Below, piece by piece: positions 39,095 through 49,526 of a DNA stretch of 64,000 nucleotides. Position 1 is the first letter of the stretch; every line of letters starts with the position of its first letter. Source of the stretch: an uncultured Clostridium sp. (GTDB lineage Bacteria; Bacillota; Clostridia; TANB77; CAG-508). Made by a program: the position numbers and the translations under genes. The DNA is taken from positions 50,690-114,689 of the forward strand of contig CAMTJT010000003.1 in the NCBI GenBank assembly GCA_947073285.1, in the 5' to 3' direction. The notes below the pieces were generated by a model. It ran no database searches. It saw only the letters and a program-made list of their open reading frames with translations, and had not been told where the DNA came from.

Positions 39095-40354
39095 ATGAAT
39101 GAACAAATTAATGTAAAAAAACAGTTAAAAATATCAATTCCAATTGCTTTTGAGAATTTGATAAATATATTAATGACCCTAGTTGATACTTTAGTTATTT
39201 CTCTAGTAGGAACTAAAGAGTTGTCTGCATTAGGTGCTATGGCAGTTATTCTTAACATTATGCAAATGGGAATACAAACAATCAATGTTTCTAATAATAC
39301 ACTCATTGCAAAGGCTTTAGGAGAAAAAGACAATGAAAAGTTAAAACTTTTTACAGGAAACTCTATCCTTTTATCTTTGGCATTATCAATTTTAATAATT
39401 TTATTAATATTTGTAATACACCCTGTATTTCCTGTATTATTTAAAGTTGATAAAATTGCTAATACCTATTTAATAATTAGATTACTAGGTTTTATTCAAA
39501 GCAGTTTAGTTACTGTTTTATCTGGGCATCAAAGAACAATTGGAAATCAAAAAAGTATATTAAAGCTTAGAATATTTGCAGTTATCCTTAATCTTATTTT
39601 GGATATTATTGTTGTAAAAATGGGTTATGGTATAGTAGGTGTTGCATTAGTTACTGTATTTATAGATACGATTCTAGCAATTTATCTAGGTATTTTTTCT
39701 AGAAAAAATGTAAAACTAAAATTTGTAAAATCCTATTTTAAAGAAATATTACATTTGTTTAGATGGAATTTTGTTGAAAGAATTGCTTCAAGAGTTGACA
39801 ATTTTATATTTAATTTAATAGTAGCACGAATGGGAAATTTGGAATATTCAGTACACGTTATACTAATTCAAATTGCTGATATCTATGAATCTTTTATTCA
39901 AGGTTTTGGAGATGGTATCACTATAAGTGTTGGAATTGCCTCTGGAAAACAAGATCATAAATATTTAAACAATGTAAAAATGGTCGCAAAAAAAATAGTT
40001 AATTATGCTTCTGTAATTTTACCATTTATTATATTTATAATTTCAATTGTTATTATGAATATCTCTTTAAGAGAACCCCAACTGCAATATATCTTTTTTA
40101 GAGTAATACCATTATTCTTATTAGGAACATATATAACAATGTCAGCAACATATTATTTTGCGATATTAAGAGGAAATAGAGATTTTAAATTCTTAGCTAA
40201 AAGAAATATTATTAGTTCTATTGTAAAAATATTAGTTTCTACTCTCCTATCTTATACATCACTTGGTATTGTTGGAGTATGGATAGGCTATTTAATATAT
40301 GGAATTGTGCAGAAGTATTTATCTAAAAAAAGATATCAAGATTTGAAATATTGA
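39095..40354 (+). CDS. MATE-family efflux transporter
   Basis: About 419 residues with twelve hydrophobic segments and the family features LVDTLVISLVGTKELSALG in the first helices and the matching FIFNLIVARMG in the seventh. Probably a cation-coupled drug or metabolite exporter; substrate unknown. AGGATGG lies before ATG 39095; ATG 39083 overlaps that site. Confidence 0.9.
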   Translation: MNEQINVKKQLKISIPIAFENLINILMTLVDTLVISLVGTKELSALGAMAVILNIMQMGIQTINVSNNTLIAKALGEKDNEKLKLFTGNSILLSLALSILIILLIFVIHPVFPVLFKVDKIANTYLIIRLLGFIQSSLVTVLSGHQRTIGNQKSILKLRIFAVILNLILDIIVVKMGYGIVGVALVTVFIDTILAIYLGIFSRKNVKLKFVKSYFKEILHLFRWNFVERIASRVDNFIFNLIVARMGNLEYSVHVILIQIADIYESFIQGFGDGITISVGIASGKQDHKYLNNVKMVAKKIVNYASVILPFIIFIISIVIMNISLREPQLQYIFFRVIPLFLLGTYITMSATYYFAILRGNRDFKFLAKRNIISSIVKILVSTLLSYTSLGIVGVWIGYLIYGIVQKYLSKKRYQDLKY

Positions 40355-40371
40355 TGAGCAAAAAATAATAA

Positions 40372-40407
40372 AACAAGCAACTAATTAATTCTAACTAGTT
40401 GCTTGTT
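40372..40407. terminator. bidirectional terminator
   Basis: Stem AACAAGCAACTA / TAGTTGCTTGTT between the convergent MATE gene and the minus-strand gene at 40443. Confidence 0.8.
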
Positions 40408-40442
40408 ACAATCTTTACTATTTATTTTTATATCTATTTTCA

Positions 40443-41006
40443 CTAATACAATCTATTTCCTAAATATTCACTTTTCACCTCTAATTGCATTATATCAATT
40501 ATAACTTTATCCTCATTTTCTTCATAGTTCTCTACATCACTCTCAATTTTAATAGTAAATTCTTTATATTTTAGTGTAGCCACAAAGTGATTGTTTCTTT
40601 CTTCTAATTCGAATCCATATTTTTCCAATTTCGATATTGCCTGTTTCATATTATCACCTATAGTAACACCCAATATATTGTATTTGTTGGACAACAGTGA
40701 TATCCTTCCTAAATAAAATTCAGATTCATCATTTGGATATCCATAGTAACTAAATGAAATATCTTCATCATTAAAATCATTTGACATATAATTATTTAAT
40801 TTCTCATATTTTTCTAATTTTGTATCTAAGTTATCATATTTACTCATATATTTTACAGGTAAATTACTATTACTATTTATGATATTGATTATTTCATCAT
40901 TTCCTTGTAGATCACTTTTCTTTTTATTAGTAATAATAATAGTAGTTACAATTACTATTACAATAACTAATACTATTCCTAAAATAATTATATTTTTATT
41001 TTTCAT
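40443..41006 (-). CDS. hypothetical membrane-anchored protein
   Basis: 187 residues. A strong N-terminal membrane segment (IIILGIVLVIVIVIVTTIII) precedes a soluble domain with a DYFYG-poor, charged composition and the stretch ILGVTIGDNMKQAISKLEKYGFELEE, which looks like a short alpha/beta domain. I recognise no family. It begins the accessory island. Confidence 0.55.
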   Translation of the reverse strand: MKNKNIIILGIVLVIVIVIVTTIIITNKKKSDLQGNDEIINIINSNSNLPVKYMSKYDNLDTKLEKYEKLNNYMSNDFNDEDISFSYYGYPNDESEFYLGRISLLSNKYNILGVTIGDNMKQAISKLEKYGFELEERNNHFVATLKYKEFTIKIESDVENYEENEDKVIIDIMQLEVKSEYLGNRLY

Positions 41007-41059
41007 TTTTCCTTACCTTTTCCTTCCATGCTATTATTGTATAATATACTTTCAAAATA

Positions 41060-41329
41060 TTATTTATTAAATATCGTTTTTAACTTATTAAAAAATTCTA
41101 TTTTTTCATTAGGAATCTTATCATACTCTTCTCTTGAAAAATGACTTAAAATTTCTAAAACTTCAGTGTAGGCTCTAGTATATGTATTAGTCAACTCTAG
41201 TTTCTCCTTCCAATTCTTTTTTCTTTTTAATTCAATTTGTTCAATGTGAGTTGCATTACTTACTTCTTCAGATGTAATTCCTTGAGAAATAGCATTTGAT
41301 ACAACTGATTGCATTGTAATTTTAGTCAT
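41060..41329 (-). CDS. hypothetical helical protein, 89 residues
   Basis: Helical, starting MTKITMQSVVSNAISQG. Its ATG overlaps the TGA of the preceding small frame (ATGA), so the two are coupled. Unrecognised. It lies downstream of serine-recombinase remnants in the island. Confidence 0.5.
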   Translation of the reverse strand: MTKITMQSVVSNAISQGITSEEVSNATHIEQIELKRKKNWKEKLELTNTYTRAYTEVLEILSHFSREEYDKIPNEKIEFFNKLKTIFNK

Positions 41330-41544
41330 GCTATCATTTTTGCTATCAAGTCGGTTCCTTGTTGTTCTAATAACTCTTTATCACTTAGAGCTTCTAATAT
41401 TGCTTTAGCTTTTTCTGGCCTAAATTGCCACCCTCTTGCAAGAAGAATTTTATCTTTAGTTGTTTCTGAGCAATATTGTTTTATAGCACTATCTGTTCTA
41501 CTTAAAGTTTCTTGTGCTTTGTTTAAACTTGTATTTCCTCGCTT
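41326..41544 (-). pseudogene. short coding remnant without a normal start codon
   Basis: An open frame of about 70 codons with protein-like composition (ILLARGWQFRPEKAKAILEAL) ends in a TGA that overlaps the ATG at 41329. GAGGAAAT lies where a ribosome site would be, and TATAAT a little further up, but no ATG, GTG or TTG follows. Either the start was lost or the gene is truncated. Confidence 0.4.
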
Positions 41545-41613
41545 TCAATCTATTCTTATTATATCATTAAAGTTAAATTCTTACTACATTTTATTGACAA
41601 TATTTTTGCAAAG

Positions 41614-41829
<216 letters not shown>

Positions 41830-42091
41830 TCATTTTTTTCTCTCTCCTTTCAATATTGAATGGAAAGGCACAAAAATCAACCTTTACAGTTGATTTATCA
41901 ATGTTTTTGCCAAAGTGCAACGATTTTACTTAATGGAGCGATATTTTTACAAGTTACGAACTCTCTTGTTCTCTTTCTAAATGTATTATATATGTGTTAT
42001 CATGAAATTTCAATAGAAGTATAGAAAAAAGCATATAAATGTAGTAAAATTATGCTAAAAATAAATTTTAATTCTTTTTGGAGGTCTTGAG

Positions 42092-42526
42092 ATGAATAAA
42101 AATTATGTGGTAATAATGTTGTTTAATAAAAATAAGGATAAATTATTACTAGTAAAAAGAAACAAAAAGCCTTATAAAGATTGTTGGAATGGAATTGGTG
42201 GAAAAATTGAAGAAAATGAAACTCCTCTTGAAGCTGCTAAAAGAGAATGTATGGAAGAAACAAATATTGCTTTAGAAAATCCTAAACTTTTAGTAACATA
42301 TGTATATCCCGAATCAAATATAATGAATAGCAATACACATTTAAATGTTATATATGACTTTGTTAAAGAAGTATCAGTTAAGGACAATTATGAAGGACAT
42401 TATGAGTGGAAAGATATTGATTTCGTTATGGATGCTTATAATCAAGAAATTGCAGGATTATCCAATTTAAATCAATTTGTTAAAGAAATTTTTGATTTAG
42501 AAAATATTAAAAAATTTTATAAATAA
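42092..42526 (+). CDS. Nudix hydrolase (MutT-like)
   Basis: 144 residues with a complete Nudix box, GKIEENETPLEAAKRECMEETNI (given in two parts: GKIEENETPLEAA and KRECMEETNI), the metal-binding signature GX5EX7REUXEE. TTGGAGG precedes the ATG. The next gene begins 13 bases after its stop, so it forms an operon with the PurA/PurZ-like gene. MutT enzymes turn modified or normal (d)NTPs into (d)NMPs, which could feed a dGMP-using ligase. Confidence 0.88.
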   Translation: MNKNYVVIMLFNKNKDKLLLVKRNKKPYKDCWNGIGGKIEENETPLEAAKRECMEETNIALENPKLLVTYVYPESNIMNSNTHLNVIYDFVKEVSVKDNYEGHYEWKDIDFVMDAYNQEIAGLSNLNQFVKEIFDLENIKKFYK

Positions 42527-42539
42527 TGGAGATGATTTT

Positions 42540-43628
42540 TTGAACAATAAAAATGTTACTATAGTAATAGATGGTCAAGCAGGAAGTTGTGGAAAAGGTA
42601 AAATTTGTGGTTATTTATCTAAAAATGACAACTTTTCTCTATCTACCAATAATTGGTCTAGTAATGCAGGACATACTTATGTAGAAGATAATGGAGAAAA
42701 AATTGTAGTTAGTCATTTACCTATTGCAATGTTAAATCCAAATTGTAAATTAGTTTTAAATGCAGGCTGTGCTATAACTCCAGAAATATTATTTGAGGAA
42801 ATAAAAAAGTACAAAGAATTGATTGGAGCTAGAAAAATATATATTCATCCAAGAGCAATAATTATTCTGGAAAAACATCGTGAAGAAGAAAAAAGAATAA
42901 TTAGGAGTGGATCAACATTTAAAGGTTGTGGTTCAGCACAAGCCGAAAAAATTATAAGAAATCCTAGTGTTATTTTAGCAAAAGATTATTTTAAAAATTT
43001 AACAAATGATTTGAAAAATTGTATTGAAATAACAGATACTGCAAAAATGGTAAATGAGTGTAACGACAAAATTCTAATAGAAGGTGCACAAGGACAAGAT
43101 TTAGATATTAACTATGGACTTGATTATCCTAATGTTACAAGTAGAATGTGCAGTAGCAGTCAACTAATTGCAGATGCTGGATTAAGTCCTTTTAAAGTAA
43201 AAGATATTTATATGATTATAAGACCATATCCTATTAGAATAAGTAATAAAACTAACATTGGAGATGACATTTATAGTGGTGATTATGCAGGTAGTGCTGA
43301 AATTACTTGGAGTGAAGTAAAAGATAGATGTGGATGTAATATTGCTTTAGAGGAGTATACAACTGTAACAAAGAAAATAAGACGTGTTTTCGAAATGAAT
43401 TGGGATAGGCTAAAATATAATGTGATGATAAATCAGCCAACTCAAATTGTTTTGAATTTTGCTCAGTACATAGATTGGAAAGCATATAGGTGTAACAGTT
43501 ATGATAAATTACCAATCAAAGTTAAAGACTTTATTAAAAAGATAGAAGAAACAACTAATACACCTGTTACAATGATTGGTACTGGTGAAAGAAATTGTGA
43601 TATTATAGATTTAAGACAATACTTTTAA
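42540..43628 (+). CDS. adenylosuccinate synthetase-like protein with Asp-to-Ser change (PurZ-like)
   Basis: 362 residues, shorter than PurA (about 430). N-terminal IVIDGQAGSCGKGKICGYL aligns with the PurA P-loop WGDEGKGKIVDLL; the catalytic Asp of PurA is Ser16 here and the following Glu is Cys17. The catalytic His is kept (NAGHT, His45), as are EGAQGQDLDINYG and the late IGTGERN. In phage PurZ, which makes the precursor of 2-aminoadenine from dGMP, the same Asp is replaced. TTG 42540 is the start, with GGAGATGA eight bases before. Confidence 0.75.
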   Translation: MNNKNVTIVIDGQAGSCGKGKICGYLSKNDNFSLSTNNWSSNAGHTYVEDNGEKIVVSHLPIAMLNPNCKLVLNAGCAITPEILFEEIKKYKELIGARKIYIHPRAIIILEKHREEEKRIIRSGSTFKGCGSAQAEKIIRNPSVILAKDYFKNLTNDLKNCIEITDTAKMVNECNDKILIEGAQGQDLDINYGLDYPNVTSRMCSSSQLIADAGLSPFKVKDIYMIIRPYPIRISNKTNIGDDIYSGDYAGSAEITWSEVKDRCGCNIALEEYTTVTKKIRRVFEMNWDRLKYNVMINQPTQIVLNFAQYIDWKAYRCNSYDKLPIKVKDFIKKIEETTNTPVTMIGTGERNCDIIDLRQYF

Positions 43629-43650
43629 AGATAGTATTGTCTCTTTGTTA

Positions 43651-44613
43651 TTACAAATTTATGATTTTTTCTATAATTTCCATATCTTCTATTTTATTAA
43701 TTCCAAAACATTTCTTTCCTAAATCTTTTATAGAAGCACCTAAATGATACATTTCTTTATTGTCTATTACAATAAATCTATCATGAAATTTATTTGTTTT
43801 AGCAACTTTAAGAATAGGATATTCTTTATTGAATTTTTTTATATCTAAATTATCAATATTACTTTTATCTGACGTTAGAATAACAACTCCTACATTGTTC
43901 TTCTTTTTAGCTAACATTTTCAAAACACTATCATCAATATAATTATCTATAATTAAGATTTTCTTATTTGCTTTTTTAATGATATCTATTATTATGCTAT
44001 ATGCATCGTATATTTGACCATCAAAAAATATTCTCTGTTTAATGTTTTCTCCTAATTGCAGTTGATTAAAGACTTCATCAAATTTTTTGTTATGTTCTTG
44101 TAATTGGTATTCTACATTTGTTAATCTTTCGAATACTTGTCCATTTGAAGCCAAAAACTTTCTCATTTCTATAAAAGAATTAACAATTTTTATGCTTACA
44201 TTAACAGCAACTTGACTTTTTAATAAGCCTGCAAGCATAGTAATTCCATATTCGGTAAATACATATGGCAGATATTTTCTATGTTGTCCTCTTCCATTTT
44301 CGTTTAAGGTGAAAATTTTGCACCTTAAAGATTTATATTCTTCATCAGTTAATTGAAAACAATAGTATTCTGGAAATCTTTCTATATTATTTTTAACATT
44401 TCTATTAAGGTCTTTGGTTGCATATTCAAAAAGTCTTGCTACATCACTATCTAACATTACTTGTTTTCCTCTTATTGTATATATTAGATTTTTTATATCT
44501 TCATTAGTTAATTCATTTTGAATTGCTAATTTATTGTCTGAGACAACAAGGTTCTGGGGATCCAACTGCAATCTTTGATTGCTATGTCGGGTCAGGTTCT
44601 TATTTTCTTCCAT
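43651..44613 (-). CDS. ORF6N-domain protein with C-terminal PLD-like domain
   Basis: 320 residues. The N-terminal ORF6N domain (IRGKQVMLDSDVARLFEYATKDLNRNVKNN, given here in part, then FTEYGITMLAGLLKS) is a phage-derived DNA-binding module. The C-terminal half has ILIIDNYIDDSVLKML and KFHDRFIVIDN, a HxD-type phospholipase D-like fold seen in many such proteins. Start at 44613 (MEENKNLTR) after AAGGATGTG. Common in mobile islands and defence-like loci. Confidence 0.8.
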   Translation of the reverse strand: MEENKNLTRHSNQRLQLDPQNLVVSDNKLAIQNELTNEDIKNLIYTIRGKQVMLDSDVARLFEYATKDLNRNVKNNIERFPEYYCFQLTDEEYKSLRCKIFTLNENGRGQHRKYLPYVFTEYGITMLAGLLKSQVAVNVSIKIVNSFIEMRKFLASNGQVFERLTNVEYQLQEHNKKFDEVFNQLQLGENIKQRIFFDGQIYDAYSIIIDIIKKANKKILIIDNYIDDSVLKMLAKKKNNVGVVILTSDKSNIDNLDIKKFNKEYPILKVAKTNKFHDRFIVIDNKEMYHLGASIKDLGKKCFGINKIEDMEIIEKIINL

Positions 44614-44644
44614 TATTTCACATCCTTTTCTTACTTTATACAGT

Positions 44645-45037
44645 CTAAAACATTTGTTCTTTAATGTCAAGGCTTTTGCAATTTTTAATATTAAAATTTA
44701 TACTATTGAAAAGATACAATGCAACTTTATTTTGCTGTGCTGAATCCATTTCCATAATTTTAGATGAAACAAAAATTGTATAAAGATAGTTTGCAAAGTT
44801 AACAGTAGTAGTTCTGTATTCTATATTAATTCCTTTTAGCAAGTTATCAAAATATTTATACATTTCTTTTTTATCATATTCTAAATTAGTATGGCTGTAA
44901 TTATCACACATACATATTGCTAATCTTAATTTGTTTTCTAAGTCCATATCTTTTATCATTCGTAACTGTGAATCAATAGAATAGCCATTATCTCTTTGGT
45001 CATCTGTTGATACTCTTACATAAACTCCACATCTCAT
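44645..45037 (-). pseudogene. serine recombinase N-terminus fused to unrelated sequence
   Basis: Residues 1-31 are a serine recombinase start (GVYVRVSTDDQRDNGYSIDSQL, catalytic Ser in RVSTDDQ) with a good GGAGG site. From residue 32 the frame continues with a different, helical sequence (LKGINIEYRTTTVNFANYLYTIF) that I do not recognise. Probably a deletion fusion; the missing middle of a recombinase is at 41614. Confidence 0.65.
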
Positions 45038-45210
45038 AAAAATATTACCTCCTACTATTCCTGTGAATTTTCTAAAGTTTTGTATACCAAAATTGTAAAA
45101 AAACTTTAAAAAATTTTACCCTCTCATATGTTTGCTCAAAAAAGCACATTTTCGCACCCCTAGTTTAGAGAAAAAAATTAAAATTTTTTATAACTTTGAA
45201 CAATAAGAGA

Positions 45211-45495
45211 TTAAATTTTTAACTTTATGAGAATTTGTTTGATTTCTTTTAGGTTATACTTTTGTTTATGTTCTTTAATATAGAATGGCTTATTAGCTAT
45301 TTCATTCACTTTATATTCATAAATAGTAAAAGTAGATGGATATGTAATTAAATATTCAGTAGGTTCAATAAACTGTAAATTAGTAGCCTCTAAATGCTTA
45401 ATTTTGCCATTCTTAACTGCATAATTATAGTTTTTAATAATTTCTAGTATTTCGTCATTTGGCTTTAAATCTTGTATTACTTCAAACTCAAACAT
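45211..45495 (-). CDS. hypothetical protein, about 94 residues
   Basis: Starts MFEFEVIQDLKPNDE. The AGGAGG-like site precedes the inner ATG (45495), not the frame's first codon. Alternating hydrophobic and charged residues suggest a small alpha/beta protein. No family recognised. Confidence 0.45.
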   Translation of the reverse strand: MFEFEVIQDLKPNDEILEIIKNYNYAVKNGKIKHLEATNLQFIEPTEYLITYPSTFTIYEYKVNEIANKPFYIKEHKQKYNLKEIKQILIKLKI

Positions 45496-45615
45496 AAAAA
45501 ATGCCCTCCTTTTCAAAAGAGAACATTTTTGATATTTTTTATTAAGTTCAATTCATATTTTATAAAAATGAAAAAACTTACGAAACTCTTTACAGTTCGT
45601 AAGTTGCTATAAATT

Positions 45616-45633
45616 GGAGCTACTGGGCAGAAC
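45616..45633. repeat. att repeat, left end of the integrated element
   Basis: TGGAGCTACTGGGCAGAA, identical to the 3' end of tRNA-Thr (50715-50732). The 18-bp direct repeat marks the ends of a 5.1-kb integration in the tRNA 3' end. Repeats of TTGTAGAA follow on the element side at about 45665-45690, matching those near the right end. Confidence 0.9.
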
Positions 45634-45950
45634 ATTTGCTTATTTATCAACATTTTTTGCACCTTTGTAGAACATTTGTAGAAAAATATTCAATGACACA
45701 TAAATTCTATAAAATACGTACCATGAAATTAATAAAAAATTACTCATAATTACCTTAAAGGCATTTATTTTCTCACAGTACATAGCTTTTGTGAGCTTTG
45801 TACTAATGAAGTTAGTGCAAGCTGACAAAAGCCAAATAGAAAAATAAGAGCGAAAGCGAATATTTTTCTATCTACGTGCAAAGATATTTATTTTTATTTT
45901 GCGCCTAAGCAAAATAAAATTTAATATCGCACGTAGTCATAAAAAGGGTT

Positions 45951-46000
45951 ATTAGGGGAAGTATTCCCCTAATCATACGTAGAAACTCTGCTGAGTTTCT
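45951..46000. other. candidate transfer origin (oriT) hairpins upstream of the relaxase
   Basis: Two inverted repeats: ATTAGGGGAA-gta-TTCCCCTAAT (45951-45973) and AGAAACTC-tgct-GAGTTTCT (45981-46000), about 110 bases before the MobV gene. MobV relaxases nick next to such hairpins. The rest of 45640-45950 has further imperfect palindromes and no clear gene. Confidence 0.5.
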
Positions 46001-46109
46001 AGTATGTTAGAAACTGATTTTTAGTTTCATATTAAGAAAATTCAAAGGAGATGATTTATTTTTTTGTAAGCCTTCGAAGGCTATCTAAAAAGAAAAGGAA
46101 AATAATAAA

Positions 46110-47060
46110 ATGAGTTATGCCATTATTAGAAATGCAAATTACAAAAAAGACAATTTAGCAGGACTATATAAACATAACGAGAGAAAAAATACAAACTATT
46201 CTAATAAAGATATTATTAGAGATAATTCTGTAAAAAACTATTCACTAAAACAATGTAATACAACCTATACAAATGCACTAAAAATATTGCAACAAGAAAA
46301 TAACTTAAAAGGCAGGATAATCAAAACAACAAATGTAGTATGTGAATTTATTATTACTTCTGATATGGATTTTTTTCAAAGGATTGGAGAAATAGAAACT
46401 AAAAGATATTTTGAAACTGCTTACCAATTTGTAGCAAACTATCAAAACTTAGGAGAAAAATATATTTTATCTGCTAAAGTACATATGGATGAAACTACTC
46501 CCCACCTTCACTTAGTTTTCATTCCTGTAGTACATATAAAAGATAAGAATGGAAATGAAATAGACAAAATTGCCTGTAGTGAGTATTGGAAAGGCAAAGA
46601 TAGTTACAGAAAACTGCAAAATAATTTCTATCAATACATGACAGAACATGGTTTTACGTTAGAACGTGGAAAAGCATAAGAAAACAGACATATTCCTATC
46701 GAAACATTAAAAAGCATAACTAATTATGAGAATATAAAATATGAAATGGAGCAAGAAGAAATACAACCTTTAGAAACTGGAAATATGGCTTTAGTAATAG
46801 CACAAAATAAAGAACTAGTAAAATATACAAATAAGCTAAAAGTACGACTTGCAAAATCTTATACCGTAATTCAAAGAGTAGAAAATTTGCAAAAAGAAAA
46901 TACAAATTTAAAAATTACAAATGAAAAATTGGAACAAGAAAATCACACTATAAAAAATTACATACAAAAAACTTTTGAAGTTGTAAATCACCTTTTTAGT
47001 TTTCCTATTGATAGTTTTAAAAGAATAGTTGATAATTTAATAAAGAACTTAGAAAAATAG
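46110..47060 (+). pseudogene. MobV-type relaxase with an internal stop
   Basis: The first 189 residues show the relaxase motifs: N-terminal MSYAIIRNANYKK and the metal-binding HMDETTPHLHLVF. An in-frame TAA (46677-46679) follows FTLERGKA; the same frame then continues (ENRHIPIETLKSI) for 127 codons to a coiled coil with LQKENTNLKITNEKLEQEN, typical of MobV C-termini. So one gene is broken by a nonsense codon. Relaxases start conjugative mobilisation. Confidence 0.85.
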
Positions 47061-47311
47061 TAACTACTACAAAACTATTAACTTATTATTCTATCTATTT
47101 CATTAGGATTATTTTGATATTATAATTATAACGCTAACGGAACAAATTTTCAATCAAATTGTATTTCTTAAATATCTTCTTTATAGAATATTGAAAAATA
47201 TGTAAACACAAATCCTTCCTTAATATATCTATTATGGAAAGATTTGCATTCAAATTTTATTCAATGCTGAATTTACTCTTTAGCAACTAATTTTTCCACT
47301 AATATAACCAA

Positions 47312-48308
47312 TTATGCTCCCAAATTTTCAGTTACAAGATTTATTATATTGTCAGTTATCCTTGTTACTATACCACTATTTCCAAGAAGTGGTTGAGTTC
47401 CTTTATTTATCCCTTTTGCGTATCCGAGGTGAGTTTTCATAGAAAGTTGGTCCTCCGCTCATTCCTCCAGTTAAAGGATAAGATAAAGTAAAATATCCCC
47501 CTGAAACATTTCCAACTTTGCCTTTTGAATAATATTGATATTTAGCACTCTCTATGTCAGTTGGGTATCCTACACTCTTTAATGTTAGAGAACTACTAGG
47601 AGCAGTCGCTGAAAGTCCCATCCAATTTCCTACTGATCTGCCTAAATCGTCTCCCAAAATACATAAACACCAATCATCTTCCCATTTGTGAGTTTGCAAA
47701 TAAGCTGTTGGATATATAATTCTTGACCAACCAGATGACAAATTATTATAAAGTCCATTATGATATGCTGGAGCAACCGACCAACCAGTATAATATGCAT
47801 CATTAGCATCTTTATTAAATACACAATGTGCTGATGTTAGTAATAGTTTAGGTCCTACTAAAAATCCTGTCCCACTTGCGCCACTACTAGTTCTTACTTT
47901 ACATATAGAAATATAAGGGTTTTGTAATCTATTCTCAACCCTATAAAAATCATTTGTTGCTAAAGGAGCAATACCATTATATAGTCTAGTATTCATTTGT
48001 GCATTTTTTGAATTGAACGGTTTTGTAGTACCTTGCGCAAATCCCATTCTTTTTGATATTTGTTCTGCATTTCTTTTAACTTCTTCCATATCAATCACTG
48101 TAGTTTTACCAGTCTTAGCATCATACTCTAAAATTTCTCCATTTTGATTCCAAACACCTAGATTTTCTTCTGTAACATATTCTCCTGCAAAACTTTTTGA
48201 AACTGTCACTCCTGTTTCTTGTGCCTTAACGTTGTTGGCAAAAAGCATCAAACATATGATAAGTAATACTGTCATAGAAAATAACTTAGTAATAAAATTT
48301 TTCTTCAT
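47312..48308 (-). CDS. secreted trypsin-like serine protease (V8/glutamyl endopeptidase type), read through a +1 shift at CGG
   Basis: Signal peptide (about residues 1-29), propeptide, then a chymotrypsin-fold domain: GTGFLVGPKLLLTSAHCVF (His), WEDDWCLCILG (Asp) and MSGGPTFY (Ser). Codon 295 is CGG (47426-47424, CCT CGG ATA). The unshifted end is IRKRDK and a stop. Skipping the C gives GYAKGINKGTQPLLGNSGIV and then TRITDNIINLVTENLGA, which fits the family's closing pattern N-x-G-x-x-T-R-I-T. Total about 331 residues. Cargo of the tRNA-Thr element. Confidence 0.88.
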
Positions 48309-48469
48309 ATTAAATTCTCCTTTCTAATCTATATATTCATATGTCACATATAGGTTTAAAATTCAATATGTTTTTGTAATTTTTTACATTTTTTTCCTTA
48401 TTATAAATTTATTACTTATGCTTATATTTTATTGTCCATTGAAGTATAGAATTAAAATAATAAAACTAT

Positions 48470-49003
48470 CTACTGAATAGAAAACTCAATATAATCATGT
48501 TCATTAAAATTGCTAATACTAGGTAATACTAATCTATATTTTCCGCTTTCTAATATTCCATAAAATTTATTCCAATCTAATTTTAATTCTACACTTTTAT
48601 TTGGCATAATAATATTAGATTCCATATTTATATCATTAATACTTTTAGGAGTAATTTCTAACCATTCATCACGTATTTGCTTTTCTATTGAATACCACAC
48701 TACACAATCAAATTTCACATTAGTTCTATTAACTATTATAATAGTAGCACTTGTATTTGTTACCGTTCCTTCTTGAAGTTCTCTTGTTACTTCTCCTAAA
48801 TTCCCACCTTCTGCCATTTTCTGTTCTGAAAACATGTTTGTATCATTATTTACAATTTGCTGTGTATCCCTATTATTGGTATTGAATGTGTTAAAAAATT
48901 GTTCTGCATTCTCATTATATGTATCACTACTTGTTATAAAAAATATGAATATCGTGATAATTAATAGTATAATAAATAATAGTAAAAATATTCTGTTTTT
49001 CAT
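48470..49003 (-). CDS. membrane-anchored Ig-like protein, paralogue 1
   Basis: 177 residues: an N-terminal membrane segment and a C-terminal beta domain with VTNTSATIIIVNRTN, EKQIRDEWLEI and LDWNKFYGILESGKYRLVL. The pattern resembles bacterial Ig-like domains of the Big_14 type. The next gene is a paralogue in the same order of motifs. Confidence 0.65.
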   Translation of the reverse strand: MKNRIFLLLFIILLIITIFIFFITSSDTYNENAEQFFNTFNTNNRDTQQIVNNDTNMFSEQKMAEGGNLGEVTRELQEGTVTNTSATIIIVNRTNVKFDCVVWYSIEKQIRDEWLEITPKSINDINMESNIIMPNKSVELKLDWNKFYGILESGKYRLVLPSISNFNEHDYIEFSIQ

Positions 49004-49037
49004 AAAGCCTCCTAATATAATTTAGAATAATTTTTTA

Positions 49038-49526
49038 TTATTTTATAGAAAATTTCATATAATAATAATTACTTTCTCCGCTAATATCTTTTAAAACCAA
49101 TCTATATTCCCCACTTTTTAGCTTTCCATAAACATTTGTCCAATCTAATTGCATTTCTATGCTACTATTAGGACGAACAGACCTACCTAATGCATCAATA
49201 ACAATATTACTTTTGGCTTTAAGTAATTTCCATTCATTATTTACTTTTTTTTCAATTACAAACCAATGAGAGTAATTAAACATAATATTAGTTCTATTAA
49301 TTAATAGAATAGTGCAACCTGTATTTGTGATACTTTCTTCTTTAAAAATTCTACTAATCTCCCCAAAATTTCCCTTTTCAATTGTTTCTTTATCTGTATG
49401 TATTTTTTCTGAAATATTTATATCGGAACCTTTTTTATTCTTAATATTATATAATTGTCTGAATATAAAAAATGATAATGAAATAAGTATTATTAAACTA
49501 ATAACTACTATTATATTCTTTTTCAT
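49038..49526 (-). CDS. membrane-anchored Ig-like protein, paralogue 2
   Basis: 162 residues: membrane anchor (IIVVISLIILISLSFFIF), then GNFGEISRIFKEESITNTGC, IEKKVNNEWKLL and LDWTNVYGKLKSGEYRLVL, matching the neighbour almost block for block. A tandem duplication within the element. Possibly partners of the protease that lies downstream on the same strand. Confidence 0.65.
   Translation of the reverse strand: MKKNIIVVISLIILISLSFFIFRQLYNIKNKKGSDINISEKIHTDKETIEKGNFGEISRIFKEESITNTGCTILLINRTNIMFNYSHWFVIEKKVNNEWKLLKAKSNIVIDALGRSVRPNSSIEMQLDWTNVYGKLKSGEYRLVLKDISGESNYYYMKFSIK

Noticed and set aside
45640..45828. 62-residue frame in the element's left end
   Set aside because: Lies on palindromes and next to the att site, with no ribosome site and unusual composition.
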